Shown here: piece by piece, positions 44,217 through 58,129 of the stretch
How positions within the stretch are numbered: position 1 is the stretch's first letter
How the letters are laid out: the number at the start of each line of letters is the position of its first letter
Assembly (NCBI GenBank): GCA_946811695.1
Contig: OX328132.1
Location: 96,596,022-96,660,021, forward strand
From: Gonocerus acuteangulatus
Taxonomy: Eukaryota; Arthropoda; Insecta; Hemiptera; Coreidae
DNA: 64,000 bases
Direction of reading: 5' to 3'
The notes under the pieces: generated by a model
What the model was told of the DNA's origin: nothing
The model's database searches: none
Seen by the model: the letters and a program-made list of their open reading frames with translations, nothing else
Position numbers and translations under genes: made by a program

Positions 44217-44703
44217 GTTAAATGTTTCTTAAATCATCAAATATATGTTCTCCTTACCGAGACGATTCGTTTGATACCCCACATGATGACTTTCGGAAGG
44301 AATGATGGGTTTCCGAAGGAAGTACAAAATGGGCACCCCCCCCCTCCTGAAGGAGAGCCAAACACAACTTTTCAGGATTTTTCGATGATTCCCTTTAATA
44401 ACAACCTAATGTCTATCATCCCACAAGTCAAGTCTCTAGCTTCTCGGGAAGTGCCTAATCATTTTGATGTGTGAGTGAGTAAGTCCTATAAACTCCGATT
44501 TGCCATCGCCTATATTTCTGAAAGTATTCAATGCAGAATTATGAAACTTTCCACTTTTACTCGCCTCTATGAGTATAATACCTGTGTAAAATTTTATAGG
44601 TTTACCTTTAACTCGTTCAAAGTTATGAGAGGATACAAATCGGCTCTAATACTTCTTATAATATACACACAGTGTGCGTAGGCCCGAATTACCGTGCGCC
44701 TAG
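44217..44703 (+). mobile_element. dispersed repeat, second copy (ends gtgcgcctag)
   Basis: Same order as 28650-29179: ttctccttaccgagacg, ttcgtttgataccccac, a shortened gtga tract, and an end taccgtgcgcctag followed by T. The left arm of the terminal hairpin is lost. From 44704 to 45690 no feature is recognised. Confidence 0.6.
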
Positions 44704-45689
44704 TTTTACGTGAAAACATACATACTTAACAAACAGGTTATTATTGACGATCCTTTTTTCACTCCTTTAGGATTGATCGTGCGAGTGATTGAAAATAACA
44801 TTTTATGTTTAAACGTGAAATAACTATATTTTGATTTTGTCTTCACAATTTTGGATTTTGAAGCTTCTACGGGAAGAGAGAATACACTTTCTACAAATTT
44901 ATTTCTTTATTTTGTCAACTGATAAGAGCTGATTCTTATCAATCTCGAATCTTATGGTTAGATCCAAGATAATTCTGAAGAATGTTTGAAGATTTACGAC
45001 AACAATCTTTCCCCCTCTTGTGGGTCAATCCTCAGCTAAGCTGCTTGCTTCCTCATACGCCTCAAATCCAGTTTTCATCCGAAATGTGCAACATAGATTT
45101 GCACCTTGTTTTTCTAAGAAATACAAACGCCCAGGGATCTCCCAATGCTATTATGATTCAGCTTGATATCTGCGCTCTTCCTATAAAAGAAATTAAGAAA
45201 TATGAACTTATTTAGCTAGAATATCACTAAGAATTAAATAGCCATGAAAATATAATGTTTCCTGGCTTCATTATGAAACCAAAAACAAATAAATCAGAAG
45301 AAAACAAAGGGAACTTGTAGTTATTTTGACGATGGAACGATATTCTCGGAGCTTTTGTCACAGATACTGTGCCGGGGCTGGGGATGGTTGTCCTTCGGAA
45401 CACAGCTATCACTTCTCCATTCGACTCCTCTCTATCTCGGCGCCTCTATTCCATCGGTTTATCTGAATAACGGGTTTTTACGTACTAAAAGATGTTAGCA
45501 CTGCCATAAATAAGCATAATATACATTTTTCGACAATTTAATTGATTCTTAGAGTCCATGTATACCAAGAATCTTTGTTTTGTTTTTTTTTTATATATAA
45601 GGTTCAAAATAATGGAAAATTGGGTTTATTTTATTTCATTGTAAGAAAAGATAAAATTCGGAGAGTAAATACGTTGGCATAGTAAACAA

Positions 45690-46260
45690 AAGTCCGACTC
45701 GCAGGAATAGATTAGCAAAAATACAAACACTTTTTCAGTTTTAAGCGCTTATATCGCTGATTGACGTTGCCCCATCGAATATTGCTTCAGAGTCTTTTTT
45801 GTAGAGAATTTAGTAAGCATTCGAATGGTCACCTTCCACTTACCACGATTTCCCAACCGTTATCGAGATATTTACGAAAAATGTATAAAGATCCGAAAAC
45901 TTTTCATGTCTATTAATAAAACATTTTTTTTCGCATACTTCCTTACCTCAAATATAACCAACATTTAAACGTATTAGTTGGGATTAATTTCCAAGATGTA
46001 GAAAATATTTCAATTGAATCCCACGATTCTATGTACCCACAAAAAAAAAATAATGATTTACAAAAACATTGATTCCTTTTTTCTCAGAAACGGTTAGAGA
46101 TATCGCCTTGAAAATGGTTTCATTCGTTTTCCTACGTTAGGAAACATATGAAACAAGTACCTGCAAGCATATAAACTCAAAAAGTCCGACTCGCAGGAAC
46201 TGCATCATCTTAGCGCGGTTCCGTTCATATCCCTAGTGTCATTTGAAAAGCTTAGAAAAG
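45690..46260 (+). mobile_element. Helentron-like fragment(s) with gtccgactcgcaggaa ends
   Basis: aaaagtccgactcgcaggaa occurs at about 45690 and again at about 46188, the latter followed by ctgcatcatcttagcgcgg. Between them is a diverged internal repeat (taagcgcttatatcgctg, cgagatatttacgaaaaa). It may be the 5' end of a large copy running to 50995. Confidence 0.5.
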
Positions 46261-46845
46261 AAATAAACTTTTTTTTTTATATATATATCTCGTGAAAATT
46301 GTCGAAATCCTCTCGAACATCTCGAATAAAAGTGATGTTAAGGCGTCAGGGACACCGACAGTAGTTAACTTATACACAGAAGCGGAAATTACACAATCCG
46401 GCTCTAATTCTAAAGGAAAGCTTTATAAATCAATACAAAATATGCCTAATAAAGCATTTCTAGTGGATACAGAAGGATCAAGAAGAAGTACAAGAAAGAT
46501 TGAGTAGAATACAATGCCTAATATAGCCTATATAGAATAATATGCCGAATAAAGCCTATCTAGTAGATACAGAAGGACAAATAACAAGTCTTGACGAATA
46601 ACAAGTCAAGATATAGAATAATATACCTAATTAAGTCTAAGGAGTAGATACAAATGGACCAAAAACAAGACTTGAGAAAGCTTGTTTTTTTCTAATTAAA
46701 TACTTTTTATCAATATTTAGTATATAACCTGCGTTGATAACTATTGATTGCTAATTGATGAATCGGGTTACAACTAAGTAATCTTTATGAATATTTAGTA
46801 TATAACCTATGTATGGAACTGTGTTATTTCCAGAACTTGTATTGT

Positions 46846-48110
46846 AGAATAGAACTTGTATGAAATTTAATCAGCTTTCATTTGTTATAGAATAGTCATG
46901 TCGCTAGGACGCAGGGTTTCCGAGATATTAGTGAAAACCCGAAAAATGGGACCTTCTAAACCCCCCTCCTCCCCGGCTCAAAGGCAACGGGTGAGGACTT
47001 TTGATATGTTGACCACCTAACTAGCCGAAACAAAGTTATGAAGTTAAAAATTGTGTTCCAAACATTTCCACCTATAACTCTTAGTTTCCTAGGCTGTTCG
47101 TCGCTAGATTTCAGATTTCACGATGAACACTGAAATTATTTTTACGTTTGAAGGAAAATACATAAAATAGCAAAGTAATATATATTATTGGAGGTAATAC
47201 AATACTCTACAGCCCTATAACCGTTATCTATTATTTTGGTACATCGTTGAAGAGTTATCCGGTCAAAACGGGGAAAAAATCTGCGGCAAAAGTGTTTTTC
47301 CCCAAAATGACAGACTATCAAGAGCGGATATTTCGAAAACTAAAGATATCTCGAAAAACTTTATAGAATAGAACTTGTATGAAATTTAATCAGCTTTCAT
47401 TTGTTATAGAATAGTCATGTCGCTAGGACGCAGGGTTTCCGAGATATTAGTGAATACCCGAAAAATGGGACCTTCTAAACCCCCCTCCTCCCCGGCTCAA
47501 AGGCAACGGGTGAGGACTTTTGATATGTTGACCACCTAACTAGCCGAAACAAAGTTATGAAGTTAAAAATTGTGTTCCAAACATTTCCATCTATAACTCT
47601 TAGTTTCCTAGGCTGTTCGTCGCTAGATTTCAGATTTCACGATGAACACTGAAATTATTTTTACGTTTGAAGGAAAATACATAAAATAGCAAAGTAATAT
47701 ATATTATTGGAGGGAATACAATACTCTACAGCCCTATAACCGTTATCTATTATTTTGGTACATCGTTGAAGAGTTATCCGGTCAAAACGGGGAAAAAATC
47801 TGCGGCAAAAGTGTTTTTCCCCAAAATGACAGACTATCAAGAGCGGATATTTCGAAAACTAAAGATATCTCGAAAAACTTTATAGAATAGAACTTGTATG
47901 ACATTTAATCAGCTTTCATTTGTTATAGAATAGTCATGTCGCTAGGACGCAGGGTTTCCGAGATATTAGTGAACACCCGAAAAATGGGACCTTCTAAACC
48001 CCCCTCCCCCCAGGCTCAAAGGTAAAGGGTAAGGACTTTTGATATGTTCACCTCCTATCCAGCCCAAACAAAGTTACGAAGTCAAAAATTGTGTTCCAAA
48101 CATTTCTACC
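46846..48110 (+). repeat. 519-bp tandem repeat, about 2.4 units
   Basis: ttgttatag...tcatgtcgctagg recurs at 46882, 47401 and 47920, an exact 519-bp period. Units 1 and 2 are nearly identical. Unit 3 is more diverged and stops near 48110. Units contain tttccgagatattag and C-rich ccccctcctcc tracts. From 48111 to about 48580 nothing is recognised. Confidence 0.92.
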
Positions 48111-48649
48111 TATAGCTGTTTTCAAGCATTCGTTGCCTGGACTGCGTAGCTAGGCTTTGTATTTGTGTCGGCAGATACCTGGGGTATATTTACAACTCTT
48201 GAGGATTAACTCCAAGCAGGTAAATTTCCTGCTAGGAGGGTTCAGTCCGGGCACTGAACCGACTCTATTCGCTCATAGTATCTAACCGTTGTGAAGTTTC
48301 TTTTTTGGATTTAGGACTTAATATACATATGAGGACTAAATCATAGCAAGAAGTCTATCTCCGTCGTCGGTTCTTCACTATGTAGACTCGCTAACGTTAC
48401 CCAATCTTAGATACATCGTAATTAAAATCCACAGCAAAAACACGACATTTCATCAGAATCCCCTGCTTAATAAAACAGCATATATAGAATAATATGCCAA
48501 ATAAAGCCTATCTGGTGGATAAAAATAGAGTAAAACGCCGTTCGTAGTGGTAGAAAATCTTACAAGGCATTTCGCTCAGAAATCTCCGAAATATTCTTAC
48601 TAATTTTACGTATCCTGTTTTATAATCAAATAGATTTATATTCTATAAT

Positions 48650-50622
<1,973 letters not shown>

Positions 50623-50637
50623 AACGTAACCGTTACG

Positions 50638-50810
50638 ATTTTTTTTGCGCGAATTTCGCCCCAAAAACTATCTTCCAGTAGACGGATTCTGCTGGTTAAC
50701 GAACTTGACCTTTCAAATTAGAGGACAGATTTTTGTACCAAATTTCATCAAAATCGGACCATTTTTGAGCCGTCAGGAGGGCGAACAGACAAACATATAT
50801 ATAAATATAA

Positions 50811-50855
<45 letters not shown>

Positions 50856-50995
50856 AATTTGAACCACCTATATTTTCGTAATCTATGGGGTCTGAAACGA
50901 GAAAGTTTCTAGTCGGCACTTCCGGCTTGCGTCATGAGGTCAACCTCATAAGCGGGTTCTCCCTATGGAGATAGCGAGTAAACGCGCTAAAACAA
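50638..50995 (+). mobile_element. Helentron-like 3' part, tandem to copy D
   Basis: A second gcgcgaatttcgcccc block, gcgaacagacaaa, (TA)n 50795-50853 and an end acgcgctaaaa at 50994, head to tail with copy D and fused at aaaacgtaaccgttacg. More diverged, with an imperfect terminal hairpin. Confidence 0.65.
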
Positions 50996-50999
50996 CTCA

Positions 51000-51701
51000 A
51001 GTACAGGGAAAAAATAAACTTATCACGATTAAGATAGAATACTTACATAGTGACTACGTGACTGGTATTGAGAGGTCTTACACCAGCCATAAGAAAAAAA
51101 ACAAAGATGTGACAAAACCTCATATTTTTGTGTTGTGAAGTAAAATATCTATCTAATCCCGGACAGGATATTGCCTACACAATTATGTAAATGTAGTACG
51201 CATCTTAATGTAAATCGAAAATTTAATATGCTTTTTTTTTTAATTTAATTAGGAAATTGTAAATTCATGAACGAATGGAAACATGCTGTCCAAAATAAAA
51301 TAAAAATTCGCACAGGAAACGAGGGAAGACATTTCTTCTACGTGTAATGATAATTATGAAACCTTTATTTGCTCAAGAGCTTCGGAGGGCGAATATTTTA
51401 CGAATATGTTTTTATTATATAATATATATATCCGGCCGGCTTACCTCCGACGGGAGGACCAGTTCCGGAGAACTCGGCCCGGTACTGCTCAATATGCTCT
51501 TGTCCCCCCCCCCCCCATATGATAGTAGTCACTCCAACCAGCTCTCTCTCACTCAACCTGTCTCTCATCTATGCGATGGTTTATGACATTTATTTATGTA
51601 ACAGTAACCTTAGTATAAATTAAAGTTTTGAAATGGAATTCCGCTTCTCTAATATATTTCCCAATTATCTACCTCTCTAAATCCTTTCTATTCAGCTCTC
51701 T

Positions 51702-51705
<4 letters not shown>
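51000..51705. other. no recognisable feature
   Basis: Includes a GC-richer patch at 51430-51530 with a C homopolymer (51506-51515). No coding support. Confidence 0.55.
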
Positions 51706-51737
<32 letters not shown>

Positions 51738-51740
<3 letters not shown>

Positions 51741-52076
51741 CAGTCCCGTAACAGGCCACAAGTGCCCAGAGGGGCACTGTAGAGGTATCTGATTCTTGAC
51801 CATACGGCACACTAGGGAGATAGTGTGGTCAACACTATGCTCCGGCCGCCTGGTTTTCCCCATGGCTGCTTCGACTGCTAGAGTCATTAGTACCCAAGGT
51901 ACCCATTATTAATTAAATTAATTAAAGGCTGGGTGAGCCTAGGGACGATCTGGGACCCCAAATCCAACCCTCCAACGGCAGCACTAGAAGAAAAAATCTT
52001 TAGTGCGCGCTCGTGTTTTGAACCTGGTCCTCCAGTTCATTAGTCGAGTGCTCTACCACTGAGCTAACCTCGCCCC
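51738..52076 (-). mobile_element. tRNA-derived SINE (family 2), copy a
   Basis: On the minus strand it begins GGGGCGAGGTTAGCTCAG, TGGTAGAGCAC, with a good box A (TTAGCTCAGTGG) and a weak box B (GGTTCAAAACA). About 270 bp of body follow and the element ends near GGCCTGTTACGGGACTG. (TA)n lies on both sides (51707-51737 and 52077-52092), so it probably inserted in a TA tract. The head is closest to Ala/Ile-type tRNAs. It is not a functional tRNA gene because the 3' acceptor half is missing. Confidence 0.75.
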
Positions 52077-52129
52077 TATATATATATATATCGGACTATC
52101 TGTAGGTTACCGCAACCCTTACTAAATAT

Positions 52130-52256
52130 ACATGGTGCAGCAAGGATTTTTTTCAACGGGCCCTGAAATGAAAAACTCAATCTATTGCTGGTGTTTCTCA
52201 AACCAGCATCTCCAGTATGAGAATCCAAGTCGTTAGCCAAAGGACCACGTAAAAGG
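52130..52256 (-). mobile_element. SINE family 1, diverged copy
   Basis: The minus strand shares ACGTGGTC, TTGGCTAACGACTTGGATTC, GGAGATGCTGGTTTGAG and CTTGCTGCACCATG with the SINE at 12486, but box B has decayed. Old copy. Confidence 0.6.
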
Positions 52257-52584
52257 TAAAAACGTATTTCTTTTTTTATGGGGTATACAATTAGTAGAAG
52301 GGAAACATGATGAGCTTGCGGTCACCGAATTTTGTCCTGGTATTAATATACCATGGAGTCCAGTTGCCTGAAGGTGTGCTACCAGTCGAGAGTTTGTATT
52401 GGAAAAGTTATATTGAATTGGGGGGTAGCTAGGAGGAGGGAGATCGATATAGGAGGTGGTGTGAAGCCTCTCGTACAACCACTTCCATGCAAATATTGCT
52501 GGCTGAATTTTGGAAGAGCTCTGTATAGAGGTAGATATCATGGTGGGGCTAGATTTTCGGATGGGAACACAATTTGTAATAATA

Positions 52585-52915
52585 AAACTTTATTACATTT
52601 GATAGATAGATAGATAGAATCATGGCCCCCTAAGGGGAAAGCAACTCGACCTAAAAGAACTATTGTACACCTGATAACCTGTTGGGTCATTTATAGTAGC
52701 CCTGCATCCTTGACGAACCCTCTGATCTTCTGAGATGTAAGCTCAGAATCTCTCTTAGGGTCCGTTATTTTCGCGCATCCATAAAGCGCTTTCTTGCGAA
52801 TACTGTACAATCGCAGATTATATGTACAGATGTTCCTCTATATGGGGGTTGTAGCCAGTCCTTGGTTGTTCATCTTTGCATGGCCTGTGTATAGAACCAC
52901 GGTCACCCTCAGCTT
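52585..52915 (-). pseudogene. R1/Jockey-group LINE C-terminus and 3' end
   Basis: On the minus strand a tail reading VVLYTGHAKMNNQGLA and, after an internal stop, KKALYGCAKITDPKRDSELT ends at TAA (52693-52691). The TGHA..N..L pattern resembles the C-terminal part of R1-type LINE polyproteins (LTGHG..N..L). The 3' UTR ends in (TATC)n at 52601-52618 followed by aataaaact-like sequence. The assignment is tentative. Confidence 0.4.
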
Positions 52916-53179
52916 TTCTGTGTAGGGACAAAATTGTTTTTGTTTGTGTCCCATCTATCTTGCTTAGGAAACGCTTTGAGTGTCTTTGCGTTTACATTAT
53001 TTACCGAATGCATTGATGTTCTGTTCTCATCCAGTCACCAATAATTCCTTTGGATAGAGATTATTACTTTACTTTTTCCTACCTTTACCTTGAATATTCT
53101 TCTACTTGTAAAGAAAGTGTCAACTCTTGGAAATATGAACAGATTTTATAAGCTGCTACCTGATTTGTATTTACTCACC

Positions 53180-55000
53180 TTATGAGAACTTCATATAACA
53201 ATAAATAAATAAAAACATAGTTATTTTGACAAAGTAAAAACCTTTGTCTAAGAAATGCCGTGATGAATCAGGAAACCTACCCATTATGAATTATCATATA
53301 ATAAATAATGAAAAGAAAATTATGCAAACATATAAGGGCGAAAATCCTCGGACACCCGCATTGAATCAGGAAATTCGCCGATTGTGAAGAATACATAAAA
53401 ATGGCTTCTTTGGGTTGAAAAATCAAATTAAGAATAATTGATCCTACGCAAGTCGCTACATCGCCCACTGTTTTGCAACTCGTTCATTTTAATTTTCTAT
53501 TTAAATGGCTAAATGACAATCTCGTTGTTCCCTGAATCGCCTCGCATCGCCCTTAAATGATATGCGCGCTAAAATCTCGGCATTATTATATCACATACCC
53601 GCATACCTTTTCTTCAGCAACAAAAGATCCCAGTGCGTGATATAGCGACTTCTAATCGGTTTATGACAGTCCCTAGATCACCTGTCCAAGTTGTAGGAAC
53701 TAGCAATTGGATCAGTTCTTCTTATAGCCCTGATAAACGCTTCAAAATTGAGCCAAACGGTGCAAATAATACAAACTCTTTTTTCCTGAAAAATATACAA
53801 GCGTATCCATACTATCTCTGTCGAATTGAAGAAATGTCTCTTCAATGAGAATTTATATTTGTTTAGAAGGAGTGTTCAAAATCCTGATCATATTAAATCC
53901 ACAGATTACATCAGAGATCTTGAACTTGATGAAGATGCACCGATACAAACTAAATTAAAAGCAAAATTTGTTTTATGTGGAGTGTGATCCATTTCTATCT
54001 GGCCAATGAGTTTTCTAATGAAAGACAGGAAGGAAATAAACCATCATATAGAAGTTGCGTTCTAAACTCGCAATTGGGATTTCTTTTTATAGAAAGAAAA
54101 ATCATGAAGGTATGTAAGATTTTGTATAAGAAATCCGAATTAGATTCGGGAAGATATTTCTCGTTTTATTTTATCTTCTCAATCATGAAGAAGCGAGGTG
54201 GATTGGGCTGATTGGCAGAGTGGATTGGGAATAGGATTGGATACGCGACAGTGAGGAGTCGTCCAAGAGCCAGCCGTCTCTATATTTAGTGCTCTCTTCC
54301 AGTCTCTCTCTAACCTCCACCTCTATCTACTGATATCTACGCTCTTTTTTTATGTTATTAAACCTCTTTTCAACACATTGGACGGTATATGCCGCCAGTG
54401 ACTTAATTTTTAGAATTGTATTTCTCAGAAACTTTATTTTTCCTTTGAAAATTAGGTCACACGCGCCCTATACTGCGCTGTGCATGAAGTCAATTTATTT
54501 CTACTTTGATTAATGTAATTTTTGATTTATGTCATGCATAAGCGCTTTCGATGATTTTAATTTCTACTGCGGGAAGAACACACATTGACAGCCAACAACG
54601 AAATAACTTGAAGTTAGAGCCTGGAATGCCACCTTTCATTAAATGCGCTCGACTCCAGACTGTGAGAAAACCTCTAGTTTGGGTGTGGCGTTCGCCACTG
54701 GCAGATACACCAACTCTCGTCTAGCATATACCAGCAGCTTCAAACAACCAATTCTTCAGTCGATAAACCAAGAGTTCGAAAATGAAGTCAAAAACTATCT
54801 AGAAATGGAAGGGAAATAATTTCTGATAAACAAATTTTAAAATATCTCCGAGGAAAGCGATATTTTAGAAGGAGTTTTCGCAGATCAGTTGAAGAACAGA
54901 AATATTTGATGCAGTTGAAGGCCATACACAACTCGGTACACTTATCAGCGGATATAGTAGAATTTGGAAAAACAAAAGAATATAGTAATCGGAGCTAAAT
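53180..55000. other. no gene; one decayed hammerhead-like stretch
   Basis: At 53728-53763 the plus strand reads ccctgataaacgcttc...gagccaaacggtgc, a mutated version of the Penelope-like hammerhead at 35054. No other feature is supported. The short frames here are domain-less. Confidence 0.4.
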
Positions 55001-55048
55001 GCCTACAAGTTCGTGTGCCGTAAAAAAAAAAAAAAAAAATGAAATAAA

Positions 55049-55050
<2 letters not shown>

Positions 55051-55108
<58 letters not shown>
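55051..55108. repeat. (TA)n microsatellite
   Basis: Preceded by an A-run (55024-55039), consistent with the tail of a truncated retroelement, though no element body was identified. Confidence 0.9.
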
Positions 55109-55112
<4 letters not shown>

Positions 55113-56309
55113 ATACTGCGAAAGGAAAGGATGTTAGCAAAGGCTAGGTTACATGGGCCGATGTACGTACACGCTGAGAGGCACAATGAAGGAAATTAAA
55201 GAACATGCATATTTTTACAGAACACTTTTGTAGAGAGGGAATGAATGCCCTCGAGAAATTTTAGTAAACATTCAATGGGATTCAATATGCTTCAAAAGCT
55301 AGCTACATTTACAAAACCTAATAAAGCGAAATTGTAATTAACAATTTCAAAATAAACGTGTATTTTATTTATTTACTTTTTTAGGATAGAGATTAATTAA
55401 TTCTTTTAGGATTTAATAGAGAGAATGAATGTGTGTCAAAAAACCTTGGAAGCACCATTTTAAGGAGACATAAATTCGAATTGACGTCAATGCGATTGCC
55501 CCTATACCGATCTCGGCAGGAAAACATTTGTTTACTCTAGTCGAGTATTGTTCTGCATTTAAGAAATATGCGTTGGCACGTTCCTTATTCCAAGGAAAAA
55601 ATAAAATTATTATGAATGCAAATTTCACTAATCCTTTAGGTAGGGAAGCGGCAATCCCTTTATCAAACAACTCGCAAAAATAACAGATGCTAGAATTAAT
55701 TAGGTTTTAATTTTTATGGACGCCATTACGTTTCTAATTATTCTTTATTCTGTTTTTCTTTTCTTGCTTCATTTTAGAGCTAAAAGTAGTGTCCCATGAT
55801 TTTTCAATACATATATTTCGCTTAAAAATTAGTTTGCATAACATTAAATGCAATTCACTAAACCAACGGGCATTTTATAATTTCCATTTAGTTGGTTTGT
55901 ATTAATGGGTGCTCCACTCATATTTATTCATTTCAGACTATTTTAAACTTAATGGACAAAATGTGATATTTATTTTTTTCCAGTGTTAAATATAGGGGAG
56001 ACCGAGATAATTCGGACTCCTCTAGTATATAAAACATTTTTTTAAATTTTTTAGGGATAACATTTTGTTTTTCTATTTACTAAAAATTTTAAGATTCTAC
56101 ACGATCGGAAAACGGCCAATTAAAAGGTGTTTTGAGATCAGAGCTATATGTGAAATGAAAAATCAATATCAGAGCAGTATTCGACGAGTAATTCGATTTT
56201 AGAAAATATTAGTTTAAACTAGATTGAACACATTCGGATGGGGTTTTTTATCCCTTCCGGCACCGCTGTGAGTCACTCACAATCAGTCCAATATCACACG
56301 TTTCTTCAT

Positions 56310-56403
56310 AGTCTAATGATGGCTTGAACTTCAAGTGTAACCACAACAAAAACTCTCTTCGGGTTAAAAACAATATTATGACCGAACCACGACATTCTCC
56401 ACA
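56310..56403 (+). mobile_element. decayed Penelope-like 3' end
   Basis: Aligns by eye with 35054-35160: tctaatgatggcttgaact, tcaagtgtaacc, then atgaccgaaccacgaca. The ribozyme core is mutated (CTAATGA, GTAAC). The flanks 55110-56309 and 56404-57110 show no recognised feature. Confidence 0.5.
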
Positions 56404-57112
56404 TTTTTAAATCTGTTATGTTTTCATTTCCATTTCTTAGCCGAGATTTGCAATGCCACACCCTGTTTCTAAGCGTTCGATGTAATTTGGCGTCCAGTGG
56501 ACAAGGGATCTTCAAATGAAGGATGCAATTAAAAATTATATACGGGCAGACAAAGGAAACTCCTTGGCCTCGTCTGAAAGTTTATTCCGGGTATAACTTT
56601 AATAGGCTGAAATTATGGCAAGTACTTGCGGATTAAAATGTAATTTTAAAATTTAATTTCCTTTGCCGTCCTAATATGAATACATAAAACGAAGCACATA
56701 CTCGCCGGTAATAAATACAGAAATGAACACTTGTGGTGATATTAATTTATGCATAATGGAAAACCTCCCGTGGCTCTTATGTCACTTATTGCGTTGTGTA
56801 TAAATACACAATGACTTTCGTTAAGGGACAATTAAGAGGTCCTCATGGAAATGGATTATCCTACACGAGTTGCCTCAGCTTCAAAGCCTTTCTGGAAGAA
56901 CAATATTAACGCACTCTGGGAAAGTCTATCCTTAGTAAAAAAGGAAACATCTGTTTTTCCTACGGCGATTTGTCAGGATATTATTAAACTCGTTTAAATT
57001 TTCTATCAAATTTGCGATCCTAATATTTGCAAATCAACGATTCTAATTTATTTATTAATGAGCAAAACGGAATTAATATACTTTCAAGTCCCATCATAAA
57101 AAAAAAGTAATA

Positions 57113-57325
57113 GGCCCAATGGGGCTACTACTCAAGAGGTATCTAATTCGTGACCATAAGGCACACTAGTGTGGTCAGTACACTGATCCGGCCACCTGAT
57201 TTCCCACTTTGCTAGGGACGGTCAGGGAGGTCGCATCCAACCCACGAACGAATATACTAGAAGATAAAAATCATTAGAGCCTGCTCGGGATTTGAAGTCA
57301 GGTCCTCCAACATATTAGTCTTCGT
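57113..57325 (-). mobile_element. SINE family 2, truncated diverged copy
   Basis: Shares agaggtatct...gaccata...ggcacacta, gtgtggtcagtac and gatccggccacctg with the SINE at 51738. The tRNA-like head is mostly lost after ggtcctccaacatattag. Confidence 0.65.
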
Positions 57326-57636
57326 CATTTACAGTGTATGGTTCCTGGAGAAAGGCTCTATCAATATTTGCTTCAGGCAATAAATTCGTTGAGGAATAAT
57401 GTTGCTTTCCAAGAACGGCGTAGATTTATTTGAGCTATATTAAGTTGATTCTTCATAGTTATCATGGTGCGTAACAACAAATTATTGTATTTTATGATAT
57501 ATAAGATATATACACATTTACTATAAAAACACATATGTATAAAACTGCCTGTAAGTAACCATGTATCTGTGAGAAGCATTTTGTTTGTGTATATATATAT
57601 ATATAATGATGATTAGATAGTTAGCCGTTGAGGTGA

Positions 57637-57883
57637 TAAGTAAAGATGAAATGGTTGGGATTCGGCTAACTAAACCTCAATATGATTTTGTTTTTAAAAA
57701 ATCCATATTTCGGCTACTCATTGGTAGCCTTCGTCAGCTAAAATGACATTTTAGTCTTTTTTTTTTTGTCATTTTAGCTGACGAAGGCTACCAATGAGTA
57801 GCCGAAACGTCCGAAATATAGATTTTTTTAAAACAAAATCATATTGAGGTTTATTTAGCCGAATCTCAACCATTCCATCTTTA

Positions 57884-57887
<4 letters not shown>
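57637..57887. mobile_element. palindromic element with hammerhead ribozyme
   Basis: Arms 57637-57747 and 57768-57887 are inverted copies around a 20-bp spacer. The right arm leads into (TA)n 57886-57950. A short TA tract lies left of the left arm (57590-57604), separated by about 32 bp. Each arm carries the same ribozyme-type motif. The right (plus) copy keeps the canonical core and the left (minus) copy is mutated. Confidence 0.8.
57772..57818 (+). ncRNA. hammerhead ribozyme candidate, type I
   Basis: CTGACGA (57778-57784), stem II GGCTAC with GTAGCC (57786-57791 and 57798-57803), GAAA (57804-57807), CGTC (57808-57811). ACGU is self-complementary, again the dimer-type minimal stem III. Stem I is weak (TTTAG against CGAAA with one mismatch). 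On the minus arm the same motif reads GAAATATGG, which lacks a valid NUH. Confidence 0.7.

Positions 57888-57950
<63 letters not shown>
57886..57950. repeat. (TA)n microsatellite
   Basis: Abuts the right arm of the 57637-57887 palindrome. Confidence 0.95.
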
Positions 57951-57955
<5 letters not shown>

Positions 57956-58129
57956 CTCCATAGACTTCGGGATTGCCTAGTAAGTTTAACTATGATTATT
58001 TTAAGCGTGTAATATCTTATCCTACATGAAGTTTTTCCTATTTGATTTTTCACTATGGCTACAAATATAGGATTTAGTATAAAGGGTTTAGTACGAAATA
58101 TCATCTGTTGTAATATCCTCTTCTTCTAG

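Noticed and set aside
52005..52076. Functional tRNA gene on the minus strand
   Set aside because: Box A is good but box B is degenerate and the 3' acceptor strand is missing; a second, diverged copy with the same body occurs at 57.1 kb, so it is a SINE head.
53728..53763. Active hammerhead ribozyme
   Set aside because: Core mutated (CTGATAA, CAAACG); kept only as a decayed relic.
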